Positions 6,914 to 13,970 are shown, counted from the first letter of the stretch. The stretch: 17,234 nt of DNA from Clostridiales bacterium (GCA_019423265.1 JAHZBS010000027.1:1-17234); one strand, 5' to 3'. Numbers and translations are program-made. The notes: generated by a model not told the origin, from the letters alone.

Positions 6914-8218
6914 TTGAGTGAGAAACAGCAGACAGCCGCGGCCCTATTCAAAAAACAATTTTTGGCAAGGCGTAAAGGGCCCGCTCAGCCCAATATTATT
7001 TTGTATCTAGTGCGGTACCCCATGTTGACGTCCATCCTCAATATGGTTCCGCAGGTGGTGATTCAGGACTTTTTAATGCAAAATGGAGCCAGTTTCAGCC
7101 AGATCGGAACCCTCGGAACATTTAACAATGTGTTTAGCGCCCTGGGAATGTTTCTTTTCGCCGGTATGGCCGACCGGTTCAAGCGGTTCTCCTCCTTTAA
7201 ACGGGCCATCGGGATCGCAGTGTTGTCGTACCTGATCAATAATACGGCCTTGATTATACTATCCTTCTGCACCGGGATTTTGGATGCGGCCGTCGTGTTT
7301 TGGATCTATGTGGGCGCCAGCGTTCTACAGTCGCTGGCGGTTAGCATATCGGGATTGCTGGAGGTGACCACGATCCTGCGGGTGACAAACAATCAAGCGC
7401 GATTGGGGCGGATCATGGGAATCGGTGGCATCGGGGCCGGATTGGCCGGCATTTTGTGCGGCTGGGTCGTAAAGACGGTCAAAGGCGCGTTCCCCTTGTC
7501 GCAGAGTATTCGCATACTCTGTTTCGCATCCATGGCGCTGACGGTCATAACATCCGCTCTGGGATTTTTCTTTGTGAATGTGCAGACCCAGGAGATTCGG
7601 AGCAATCAGCCTGTTACAAATCCATTCAAGGTTTTTCGGGAAGTTCAAAAGATGCCGCAATTTTGGAAGCTGCAGCCGGCGAATATTTTTCGCGCCCTGC
7701 AATTTATGGCTGTCTACTTTATCGGGATCACGGGATTGCAGCGCTTTCCGGAGGACGTTGGGCTTGTGGGAACCTTGCCTATCGCGCTGACGGCCGCCAA
7801 TTTTCTCGGCTGCCTTCTCATCACCTATGTTCACCCGCGCTTGGGCTCAGGAAAAATGTATGGGATCGGGGCGGGCTTCGCCGCCGTTGGGTTTTTGATC
7901 GCCCTTGTGAGCAGACAGTCCACTGTATTTTTGGCGGGGTATTTCGTTCTGTATCTCGGACAGGCCTTAATCGATTTCTGCTTTCCCCTGGGCATCTACG
8001 ATATGGTGGAGGCGGACAAAGTGGGACAGTTTTCGGCGGCGCGAAGTCTGCTCTATACGGTGGCGGTGGCGGCGTTTGTATATCTGGGCGGCTTGCTATT
8101 AGATATGGTGGGCGATTCTTTCCTGTGTTGTATCGGCATCAGCGCCGCGCTGTTGAGCGGCGGACTTTATCTGTGGTGTTACCGCAGGTGTGGAGGCGAA
8201 AAGAGCGGCCATGCATAG
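6914..8218 (+). CDS. Major facilitator superfamily transporter (probable cluster exporter)
   Basis: A membrane protein of about 434 residues with 11-12 hydrophobic segments and a loop of MFS type after the second segment (FAGMADRFKR). It has two six-helix halves joined by a central hydrophilic stretch (EIRSNQPVTNPFKVFREVQ). The start is most likely TTG 6914, since GGAGGT at 6902-6907 lies six bases before it. Earlier in-frame starts at GTG 6872 and ATG 6875 have only AGG almost touching the codon. With the later start the protein begins with a soluble basic stretch (LSEKQQTAAALFKKQFLARRKG) before the first membrane helix. The substrate is unknown; position suggests export of the cluster product or import of a precursor. 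It has its own promoter, so it may be regulated apart from the modifying genes. Confidence 0.82.
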   Translation: MSEKQQTAAALFKKQFLARRKGPAQPNIILYLVRYPMLTSILNMVPQVVIQDFLMQNGASFSQIGTLGTFNNVFSALGMFLFAGMADRFKRFSSFKRAIGIAVLSYLINNTALIILSFCTGILDAAVVFWIYVGASVLQSLAVSISGLLEVTTILRVTNNQARLGRIMGIGGIGAGLAGILCGWVVKTVKGAFPLSQSIRILCFASMALTVITSALGFFFVNVQTQEIRSNQPVTNPFKVFREVQKMPQFWKLQPANIFRALQFMAVYFIGITGLQRFPEDVGLVGTLPIALTAANFLGCLLITYVHPRLGSGKMYGIGAGFAAVGFLIALVSRQSTVFLAGYFVLYLGQALIDFCFPLGIYDMVEADKVGQFSAARSLLYTVAVAAFVYLGGLLLDMVGDSFLCCIGISAALLSGGLYLWCYRRCGGEKSGHA

Positions 8219-8229
8219 AACAATGAGGG

Positions 8230-8564
8230 GCCACCAACGAGATTATGCAGTACTTCCAGAATAAGGATACGAATTTTTATTCTGTCTACATGCCGATGTT
8301 TAAGGATAAAAAGAACGGGTATGGAGATGCCTTGGTGGAATTTTTCCTTGGGGAGTATCAGGGCAATCCGGATACGAATCAGACGGCGGAGGATATGCTC
8401 TTGGCCAACAGCGATGCGGATATCATGACATGATCGAGAGCGTTATGGCCCAGCCGAAAATATGATTTTAATGAGGAGAGCATCCTGCATCTGGCGTCCC
8501 GGCGCGTCAATGTGATTTTAGACGGGCTGACACGGAGGCCATGGCTGAGAAGTACTCCAAGTAA
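8230..8564 (+). pseudogene. Frameshifted 3' remnant of an unrecognised gene
   Basis: From 8230 to 8433 the frame is open and protein-like (about 67 codons; an ATG is at 8245). It then breaks. The next frame continues sensibly from 8428 (MIESVMAQPK), returns to the first frame at about 8464 (YDFNEESILHLASRRVNVILDG), and finally shifts to MAEKYSK with a stop at 8562-8564. At least three frameshifts in about 130 bases, and no good ribosome site before 8245, point to a decayed C-terminal part of a larger soluble protein. I do not recognise the family. There is no membrane or signal sequence. It is probably left by an old insertion or deletion downstream of the MFS gene. Confidence 0.55.
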
Positions 8565-8605
8565 GAAGAACCCTTCTCTAAGCGGGAAGAACCATTGAAG
8601 TATTG

Positions 8606-8651
8606 GGTTGCCCCACAAACGATTCAAAGTCGTTTGTGGGGCAACCTTTTT
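8606..8651 (+). terminator. Rho-independent terminator
   Basis: Arms 8606-8622 and 8630-8646 are perfectly complementary over 17 bp with a 7-base loop, followed directly by TTTTT at 8647-8651. It ends transcription from the MFS/remnant side. Confidence 0.85.
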
Positions 8652-8710
8652 GCGGTGCATCGAAAAGGGAACTGTTTTTTACGCCGGATGGAAAAAATCA
8701 CAGGCAGATA

Positions 8711-8739
8711 TTGAAAGAAACGGGATTCTGTGGTATGAT
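8711..8739 (+). promoter_or_regulatory. Promoter of the aspartokinase gene
   Basis: TTGAAA (8711-8716), a 17-base spacer and TATGAT (8734-8739) with an extended TGG before it. The predicted transcript starts near 8746, about 30 bases before TTG 8777. No lysine riboswitch is visible, because the leader is too short. Confidence 0.65.
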
Positions 8740-8776
8740 AACAGGACGGTAATTTTGAGAAGGGATGGAGTCCATA

Positions 8777-10090
8777 TTGAAAAAGGTAGTTAAATTTGGC
8801 GGCAGTTCCCTGGCGGACGCCGAACAGTTTCGGAAAGTAAAATCAATCATGACGGAGGACGCGGCCCGGCTTTTTTTAGTGCCGTCTGCGCCGGGAAAAC
8901 GCTATGACGACGATACAAAGGTTACGGATATGTTGTATTCCTGTTACGAGACCATCCTATCAGGCGGCGACGCGGAGGCGGCTTTCTATCCCATTGCACT
9001 TCGCTATGAGGATATCATTGCCGGCCTGGGGCTATCCCTATCGCTCCAGGACGAATTTGACCGGATCATCATGGATCTGCAGAAAGGAGCGGGAAAGGAT
9101 TACGCGGCGAGCCGGGGCGAATATCTCAATGGAATTGTGCTGGCCGATTATCTGGGGTGGCAGTTTGTGGATGCGGCCTCTGTGATATTTTTCATGGAGG
9201 ACGGAAGCTATGACGATGGGAGGACGTGCGAGGCGCTGCGGGAGCTGCTGGGAGACCGGGACCACGTGGTGATTCCAGGGTTTTACGGGAGCCTTCCCGA
9301 TGGAAGGGTTAAGACCTTTTCCAGAGGCGGCAGCGATATTACGGGATCCATTGTGGCCAAGGCGATCCAGGCGGATCTGTATGAGAATTGGACGGATGTA
9401 TCGGGCTTTTTGGTGGCGGATCCCCGCATCGTGAAAAATCCCGAGGTGATCTCGATGATTACCTATCGGGAGCTGCGGGAGCTTTCCTACATGGGGGCCA
9501 CGGTGCTCCATGAGGACGCCATCTTCCCGGTCCGGAGCGCCAAGATTCCCATCAACATCCGCAATACCAATAATCCGGAGGCAGAGGGGACCATGATCGT
9601 CGCCCAGGCGGACGACGGCAATTCTCCCAATATTATCACGGGTATCGCCGGAAAGCGCGGATTTTCTGGGGTTGCCATAGAGAAGGACATGATGAACAGC
9701 GAGCTGGGATTTGGGCGGAAGGTTTTGCAGATTTTTGAGGAAAATGGTATCTCCTTTGAGCATCTGCCCTCCGGCATCGACTCGATGACGGTCATCGTGG
9801 AGACGGCGGATCTGGAAGGCAAGCGTGAGATCCTGCAAGAACAGATCGCATCCGCATTGCAGCCGGACCATCTGGAGATTGAAGATGGGCTGGCCATGCT
9901 GGCGGTCGTGGGCCGTGGGATGCGCAAGATGCGGGGGACGGCGGCCAGGGTGTGCGCGGCGCTGGCTCACGCCAATATCAATATCCGCATGATCGATCAG
10001 GGGTCCAGCGAGCTAAACATAATTGTGGGGATCGACGAGGGCGACCTGGACAAGGCGATCAACGTGATTTACGATATGTTTATGCTGTAG
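8777..10090 (+). CDS. Aspartokinase
   Basis: Aspartate kinase phosphorylates aspartate, the first step to lysine, threonine, methionine and diaminopimelate. The 437-residue protein shows KVVKFGGSSLADAEQF at its N-terminus (kinase ATP/aspartate site) and TFSRGGSDITGS further on. The C-terminal region of about 150 residues contains two ACT domains (starting near IAGKRGFSGVAIEKDMM and LAMLAVVGRGMRKMRGT), the sites of allosteric amino-acid control. Length and architecture are those of monofunctional clostridial enzymes. The start is probably TTG 8777, which gives the family-like beginning MKKVVKFGGSS and has GGAG at 8767-8770; ATG 8765 has its purine-rich stretch directly against the codon. The gene has its own promoter and terminator and is not linked in function to its neighbours. 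Confidence 0.93.
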   Translation: MKKVVKFGGSSLADAEQFRKVKSIMTEDAARLFLVPSAPGKRYDDDTKVTDMLYSCYETILSGGDAEAAFYPIALRYEDIIAGLGLSLSLQDEFDRIIMDLQKGAGKDYAASRGEYLNGIVLADYLGWQFVDAASVIFFMEDGSYDDGRTCEALRELLGDRDHVVIPGFYGSLPDGRVKTFSRGGSDITGSIVAKAIQADLYENWTDVSGFLVADPRIVKNPEVISMITYRELRELSYMGATVLHEDAIFPVRSAKIPINIRNTNNPEAEGTMIVAQADDGNSPNIITGIAGKRGFSGVAIEKDMMNSELGFGRKVLQIFEENGISFEHLPSGIDSMTVIVETADLEGKREILQEQIASALQPDHLEIEDGLAMLAVVGRGMRKMRGTAARVCAALAHANINIRMIDQGSSELNIIVGIDEGDLDKAINVIYDMFML

Positions 10091-10138
10091 CCAATCGTGA
10101 TAAGAAAAAGGGGCTGCCGCACTAACGGAGCGAGAATA

Positions 10139-10188
10139 CAGCGCCCGGCTCTGGACTAGAGCCGGGCGTTGGCGTATCATGTTTTTTT
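10139..10188 (+). terminator. GC-rich hairpin after aspartokinase
   Basis: Arms 10142-10152 and 10158-10168 pair over 11 bp (14 with the flanking C-G, A-T and G-T pairs) around a 5-base loop. A T7 run comes about 12 bases after the stem, so it is a less than ideal terminator. It sits between convergent genes. Confidence 0.55.
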
Positions 10189-10223
10189 CTAATCATTTTG
10201 AGACGGCACCTTTCGCATAGAGG

Positions 10224-10409
10224 CTATATTTTCTCAAAAGCTCCTTTGGGACAAAACTTCATGCACTTGCCGCAGACAATGCACTTTTCCTCGTCGATCT
10301 CCGGCAGCGAGTCGTTATCCCGCTGTGAAATGGCCCCTTTGGGACAGACCGCTATGGACGGGCAGTGGTGGTTCTGCGGACATTTTTGTGGGTTGACGGT
10401 AATTTTCAT
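10224..10409 (-). CDS. Small atypical 2[4Fe-4S]-type ferredoxin
   Basis: A 61-residue ferredoxin-like protein, last gene of the iron-sulfur operon. The second motif is canonical, CIVCGKCMKFCP (Cys43, 46, 49, 53). The first is altered: Cys10, Cys16 and Cys22 only (CPQNHHCPSIAVCP), with Asn13 where the second cysteine would be. Cluster II (Cys43, 46, 49 with Cys22) may be intact, while cluster I would have at most three cysteine ligands. Small ferredoxins of this pattern seem familiar from Clostridia, so it is probably a real variant and not damage. GGAAGGAGAG within the 3' end of the ArsR gene provides the ribosome site, seven bases after that gene's stop. A role in electron transfer with the membrane protein is inferred. 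Confidence 0.8.
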   Translation of the reverse strand: MKITVNPQKCPQNHHCPSIAVCPKGAISQRDNDSLPEIDEEKCIVCGKCMKFCPKGAFEKI

Positions 10410-10416
10410 ATTGTTT

Positions 10417-10710
10417 TTACTCTCCTTCCTCTTGGCAGTATTCTTTTTTTATAGCTTCAATTAAGGCAATCACCCGTTCGTCCTCGATCCAGTAAAACAC
10501 GTTCATGCCCTGTTTTTCCGACGAAAGGACACCGGCCATTTTCATTTGATTTAAGTGCTGGGACAGAGCGGAGGCGGTGATGTTCGGCGTGTGCTGATGA
10601 ATGTCTCCCACGGTGAGCCGCCCTTTGAGCAGGGCGCATAAAATCAGCAGGCGGTGTTCATTCGCCAGCAGCTTCAGCAGCTCCGCTATCTTCTTTGCCC
10701 GTTCTTCCAT
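10417..10710 (-). CDS. ArsR-family repressor, probable persulfide/redox sensor
   Basis: A 97-residue winged helix-turn-helix protein: LLKLLANEHRLLILCALLKG, then ITASALSQHLNQMKMAGVL (recognition helix), then NVFYWIEDERVIALI. It lacks the ELCVCDL metal site of ArsR/SmtB; the matching region reads LTVGDIHQHT. Two cysteines remain, Cys25 in RLLILC and Cys92 in the last helix (KKEYCQ). These are the positions of the reactive pair in BigR, SqrR and YgaV, which sense persulfides or oxidants by forming a disulfide or polysulfide link. It probably represses its own operon at the palindrome at 11514-11547. The gene overlaps the end of the membrane-protein gene by 53 bases. GGAAGGAAG about ten bases upstream supports the start. 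Confidence 0.85.
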   Translation of the reverse strand: MEERAKKIAELLKLLANEHRLLILCALLKGRLTVGDIHQHTPNITASALSQHLNQMKMAGVLSSEKQGMNVFYWIEDERVIALIEAIKKEYCQEEGE

Positions 10711-11299
10711 ATTTTTTTATCTTCCTTCCATTTCTTAATCTACAAATTCCCTGCGTCATAGTTCCCATCGGGCAGTACACGCACCACGACCGCGGCCGGA
10801 ACAATGCCATTGTCACAATCCCTAAGATGGTAGAGGTCAGCATGACGCCGAAAAAGCCGAAAGCGAACTGTCCAATCCACGGAGCCACAAAGCTCACGTC
10901 CGCCCACTGCCACGGAAGCTTAAACACCCACAGCAGCGTCACGGTCTGCGAAAGAGGCGCGCCGGTAAATACCCGGTAGGTGCTGAACAGCATAAGGCCG
11001 AACATGACCATAAAGAAGGTCAGAAAACCATAGCGGAACCACGGACTGCGTAAAAATTTGGGCGGCGGAGCGTTTCGGGACAGTTTCAGCTTTTCTCCTA
11101 GTTGCCCCAAAAGCTGGCCGCGTCCGCAGTAACGGTTGCAGTAGGCTTTGCTCCCGCCGAATATGGCAACAAACAGCGGGATACAGAAAAAGAGCATACC
11201 CAGCCATGCAAACAAAATATTGAACAGCCCCAAAAACAGGTAGCACAGCTCGGCAATCCAGAGATAGTCCGACCACTTCTTTTTCCTCGTATTCTTCAT
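10658..11299 (-). CDS. NapH/NosR-like membrane iron-sulfur protein
   Basis: A 213-residue membrane protein with about four to five helices (residues 13-48, 90-112, 118-128, 143-168). It carries two cysteine pairs at membrane edges: CNRYC (Cys54, Cys58) and CVYCPMG (Cys173, Cys176). This resembles the transmembrane electron-transfer modules of NapH, NosR and CcoG, which pass electrons across or along the membrane through Fe-S centres. The usual extra ferredoxin domain is absent; separate ferredoxin genes before and after it could supply that function. The start overlaps the stop of the upstream ferredoxin gene (ATGA). The C-terminal tail is basic and cytoplasmic. The electron donor and acceptor cannot be told from sequence. 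Confidence 0.75.
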   Translation of the reverse strand: MKNTRKKKWSDYLWIAELCYLFLGLFNILFAWLGMLFFCIPLFVAIFGGSKAYCNRYCGRGQLLGQLGEKLKLSRNAPPPKFLRSPWFRYGFLTFFMVMFGLMLFSTYRVFTGAPLSQTVTLLWVFKLPWQWADVSFVAPWIGQFAFGFFGVMLTSTILGIVTMALFRPRSWCVYCPMGTMTQGICRLRNGRKIKKYGRTGKEDSGAAEAAGE

Positions 11300-11502
11300 T
11301 GTGTATCGCCCCTTTCCACCATGTCAATGACCGCCGCAGGACACACCTTCGTACACTTGCCGCAGCCGACGCATTTTTCCTTATCTACATGGGCGGTAAC
11401 GCCCCATTTGATTTGGATTGCCTCTTTCGGGCATACGCGCACACAACAGCCGCAGGCGACGCACTCTTTGCCAATCCGGGAAACGCGGGATGAGTTTGCC
11501 AT
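11296..11502 (-). CDS. 2[4Fe-4S] ferredoxin, first gene of the Fe-S operon
   Basis: A 68-residue ferredoxin with two canonical motifs: CVACGCCVRVCP (Cys14, 17, 20, 24) and CVGCGKCTKVCP (Cys44, 47, 50, 54). It transfers electrons in the cytoplasm. GGAG about eight bases before ATG sets the start. The gene leads an operon of four and lies 11 bases from the palindromic operator. Its stop overlaps the next start, so it is likely made together with the membrane protein. Confidence 0.9.
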   Translation of the reverse strand: MANSSRVSRIGKECVACGCCVRVCPKEAIQIKWGVTAHVDKEKCVGCGKCTKVCPAAVIDMVERGDTQ

Positions 11503-11513
11503 AGAATCACTCC

Positions 11514-11547
11514 AGTATATTAGTAATTAAGTAATTACTAATATACT
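11514..11547. promoter_or_regulatory. 34-bp palindromic operator of the Fe-S operon
   Basis: Arms 11514-11528 and 11533-11547 are perfectly complementary over 15 bp with a 4-base centre; the inner part reads TTAGTAATT...AATTACTAA. This AT-rich symmetry is typical of ArsR-family operators. It covers the -10 box of the operon promoter, so binding should block transcription. The likely ligand is the ArsR protein encoded third in the operon. Confidence 0.75.
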
Positions 11548-11568
11548 ATATATCCGGCCATTTGTCAA
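11540..11568 (-). promoter_or_regulatory. Promoter of the Fe-S operon
   Basis: On the minus strand TTGACA (11563-11568), a 17-base spacer and TATATT (11540-11545). The -10 lies inside the right arm of the palindrome. Confidence 0.75.
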
Positions 11569-11569
11569 G

Positions 11570-11800
11570 TTAGAACACTGCAAAAAGCTTCACCATTTGC
11601 GTCAGAAGATCCTCTACCGCTTCCCGTGTCGTGTGAATTCCCCTGGCGCAGCTGTACAATTCGATCTTGAATAACAGACGCGGTGCGTACTCGATTCTCC
11701 CCAGCCGAGAGTAGGTGGCTGTCAATCTTCTGTAATCCAACTCCTTGTGACAGCCCCTTTTTCTTAGGATTCGGATGTCAAAAGAGACTAGATCTCTAAA
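11570..11800 (-). pseudogene. Probable remnant of an IS-type transposase N-terminus
   Basis: The minus-strand frame contains DYRRLTATYSRLGRIEYAPR followed by LLFKIELYSCARGIHTTREA. This resembles the N-terminal DUF772-type domain of IS5/IS1182-group transposases (a polar stretch, then GR-x2-YxPRLLFK, a hydrophobic helix and a TR(E/K) turn). The frame ends after about 75 residues with no DDE domain. Its nominal ATG at 11818 falls inside the terminator hairpin of the upstream gene, so no functional start exists. The family call is from memory of the pattern, not from a search. The remnant abuts the -35 box of the Fe-S operon. Confidence 0.45.
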
Positions 11801-11831
11801 AAAACGGACCGGCCCCATTATTGAGCCAGTC
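11790..11831 (-). terminator. Rho-independent terminator of the beta-helix gene
   Basis: On the minus strand CGGACTGGCTC and GGGCCGGTCCG pair over 11 positions (two G-U), with a short loop, followed by T7. The G-U pairs form only in minus-strand RNA, which fits a terminator for the gene ending at 11839. Confidence 0.75.
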
Positions 11832-11838
11832 CGGTATC

Positions 11839-13899
11839 TCAGTCCCGAGGCCGCGGCCCCACATCCGACATGTCGATGGGCTTAAAGCCGATGGCATAGG
11901 CGGGGGAGTCTTCCTTCAGGTCAAACTGATTGTGGAAGAGATCGGTGATTCCCGGATCCGCGAAGAGTGAATGTGAATCCTGGCCGAGCGCTTTCCAGTT
12001 TTCCAAATCCGCTTTGGCCGCCTCGGTGTCGGCGGTGGTCCAAAAGAGATTCAGATCGCTGATGATATTGCCAGCCTTCGCCACCTCGTCCATGGCGGGG
12101 ATGAAATATCCTGTGCCCTCTGTAATAATAATATTGCGCTCACAGATCACGGACATATGGTCTTCCTTTCGAGTGATGCGCAGCTGCCCTTCCCGGCCGC
12201 AGGCAAAGATGTTGTTTCGGATGGTATTTTCCCGGCCGTAATGCTGGTGGAAGGGTTGACTGCTCATATTATAGCAGATATTGTTTTGCGCGATAATGTG
12301 AGAACTGCCTTCGTCAAAATAGATCCCCCACCCGCCATAATTATTCTTTTCCACATTGTAGATGAGGTTGCCGTTGATCTCCGTCCCAGGCTGGACGCCT
12401 AGGGTGTAGATCCCGCCCATATCGCTCATAACGCCTTTCCCCAGATCGTGAATCAGGTTTTTAGAGATCTTGTTGTTCTTGGATACGTTCTCCCCATATC
12501 CCCAGATCCAGCCACAGGAGATGCCGGTGTAGGTCATGTCGTGGATATGATTGTGGCTGATGGTGTTGTCGCAGGAGTGAATGGACAGGATGCCGGTGGC
12601 GCCGTGGTAGACGTGAGTTAAGTCGTGGATGTGATTATCCGTAATTTGATTTGCGCCATTTCGGCGGCAGAGGGCGCCCTTTGCAGCGGAACCGCCCAGC
12701 TTGATCCCGCCGGCGCCGGTATCGTAAATGTCGTTGTAAGCAAGGGTATTGCCAAAACACCCCTCGCCAAGCTCGATGCCATACCAGCCGATATGTTTGA
12801 TGGCACAGTCCGTCACGCTGCAATGTTTCGCCCCCTCAAAGTAGAGGACGCCAGGAACGTGGAGGGCCCCCTGGGGCGTGCCGGCCATGGGCTGAGTGGC
12901 CGTGCCGAAAGTCCGCATCTGCGCCCCGTCGTTAAAAAGGCCAAAGTTGTAGCCGTTCACGTCTGCGGTCTCGACGATCAGGGGAAAGCGGCAGTCGCTG
13001 TTGGCAAAAGTCAGTCCCTCAAAGTGAAGGTTTTCCACATATTCACCGGTCTCTGGCAGACCGGTGACGGTGATAAACTGAGCGGCCACCGGCGCGATGA
13101 TCACCGTGTTGTCCATAGTTTCGCCGGGCAGGGGAATGTAGTATAGCTTTCCCGCCGCCTTATCCAGATACCACTGCCCTGGCTCTGTCAGCGCCTCAAA
13201 CACATTGTCCAGATAGTATTTTGCCAGACGGCCGGTAAAATCATCTGTCAGGACAAACACACTGCGGCATGTGGATTTTACAGTCCGCGTGGCGGTATTG
13301 ACCCACTCGATAGGCATTCGCTCATCGATCCAATAGTGATCCACGACGATATCCACATCCTGAATATTGTGAAACTCCTGGATGTCGTCATTTTGATATT
13401 GGAATGTATCCGTCCCATGAAATAGCTGGCGCTCTCCGATATCCGCCTGATCAATCCAAAAATAATCATTTTTTGGAATCCGAGGGCGGTCCCGACGGGT
13501 GTCGTTGACGTAGAGCTGCGTAAAGGACCATTTGCCGTCCCGCACAGAGGGAAGCTCCTTTGTCCATGCTGTGACGCCGTTGACCGTCTCAACTGTGAAA
13601 TCCGTAAGCCGCACACCGCCGTTGAAGACAGGCTTTTCCTCCCCATAGGCTTTGTAGATTGTGGGAAAGGAATCCAGCTGTGTGAAGGAGATGGGCTCCG
13701 TCACGGGGTATTCCCCTCCTCGAATGTGTACCGTCACGTCTTTATATAGACGGCCCGCCGCGTGCAGCGCCCGAATGGCATCCCGAGCTCTCTGGACTGT
13801 CTGGAAAGGGCCGTCGCTCCCGTCTGTGGAGGGAGAGGCCAGAAGTCCGCTCCACTTGTCATTCCCGCTGGGAGAGACATAAAAATTCCACTGTTGCAT
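11839..13899 (-). CDS. Right-handed beta-helix glycosidase-like protein, possibly GH141
   Basis: The 686-residue protein begins FYVSPSGNDKWSGLLASPSTDGSDGPFQTVQRARDA (within its first 42 residues), the opening typical of large parallel beta-helix carbohydrate-active proteins such as GH141. Later it has many beta-helix turns (CSVTDCAIKHIGWYGIELG, NQITDNHIHDLTHV, NTISHNHIHDMTYTGIS, NKISKNLIHDLGKG). GH141 members include fucosidase and xylanase activities; no catalytic residues can be named here and the sugar is unknown. There is no signal peptide, so it probably acts in the cytoplasm on imported oligosaccharides. GGAGGT eight bases before ATG supports the start. It has its own promoter and a clear terminator. 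It may work with the GH38 enzyme encoded upstream on the same strand. Confidence 0.75.
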   Translation of the reverse strand: MQQWNFYVSPSGNDKWSGLLASPSTDGSDGPFQTVQRARDAIRALHAAGRLYKDVTVHIRGGEYPVTEPISFTQLDSFPTIYKAYGEEKPVFNGGVRLTDFTVETVNGVTAWTKELPSVRDGKWSFTQLYVNDTRRDRPRIPKNDYFWIDQADIGERQLFHGTDTFQYQNDDIQEFHNIQDVDIVVDHYWIDERMPIEWVNTATRTVKSTCRSVFVLTDDFTGRLAKYYLDNVFEALTEPGQWYLDKAAGKLYYIPLPGETMDNTVIIAPVAAQFITVTGLPETGEYVENLHFEGLTFANSDCRFPLIVETADVNGYNFGLFNDGAQMRTFGTATQPMAGTPQGALHVPGVLYFEGAKHCSVTDCAIKHIGWYGIELGEGCFGNTLAYNDIYDTGAGGIKLGGSAAKGALCRRNGANQITDNHIHDLTHVYHGATGILSIHSCDNTISHNHIHDMTYTGISCGWIWGYGENVSKNNKISKNLIHDLGKGVMSDMGGIYTLGVQPGTEINGNLIYNVEKNNYGGWGIYFDEGSSHIIAQNNICYNMSSQPFHQHYGRENTIRNNIFACGREGQLRITRKEDHMSVICERNIIITEGTGYFIPAMDEVAKAGNIISDLNLFWTTADTEAAKADLENWKALGQDSHSLFADPGITDLFHNQFDLKEDSPAYAIGFKPIDMSDVGPRPRD

Positions 13900-13941
13900 T
13901 GATCGAACCTCCGATTTGAGAATAAATATGTAGCTAGAGTC

Positions 13942-13970
13942 ATTGTAGCAGAGATATGGACAAAAGTAAA
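13942..13970 (-). promoter_or_regulatory. Promoter of the beta-helix gene
   Basis: On the minus strand TTTACT (13965-13970), a 17-base spacer and TACAAT (13942-13947) with the extended element TGC before it. The same TGCTACAAT string occurs in the GH38 promoter. Confidence 0.55.

Noticed and set aside
7456..8226. A 256-codon open frame overlapping the MFS gene in another frame.
   Set aside because: Low-complexity Gly/Arg-rich translation and no domain; the MFS frame has proper membrane segments.
8245..8433. A 62-residue frame downstream of the exporter, considered as a precursor peptide.
   Set aside because: The open frame extends upstream of its ATG, there is no ribosome site at good spacing, and sensible coding continues downstream across frameshifts, so it is a gene remnant.
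9038..9970. A 310-codon open frame antisense to aspartokinase.
   Set aside because: It lies fully inside a clearly conserved gene, is rich in Arg, His and Pro from codon-mirror effects, and shows no domain.
10105..10136. Sequence GGGGCTGCCGCAC after aspartokinase, as one arm of a second terminator.
   Set aside because: No complementary arm is found nearby; the true hairpin is at 10142-10168.
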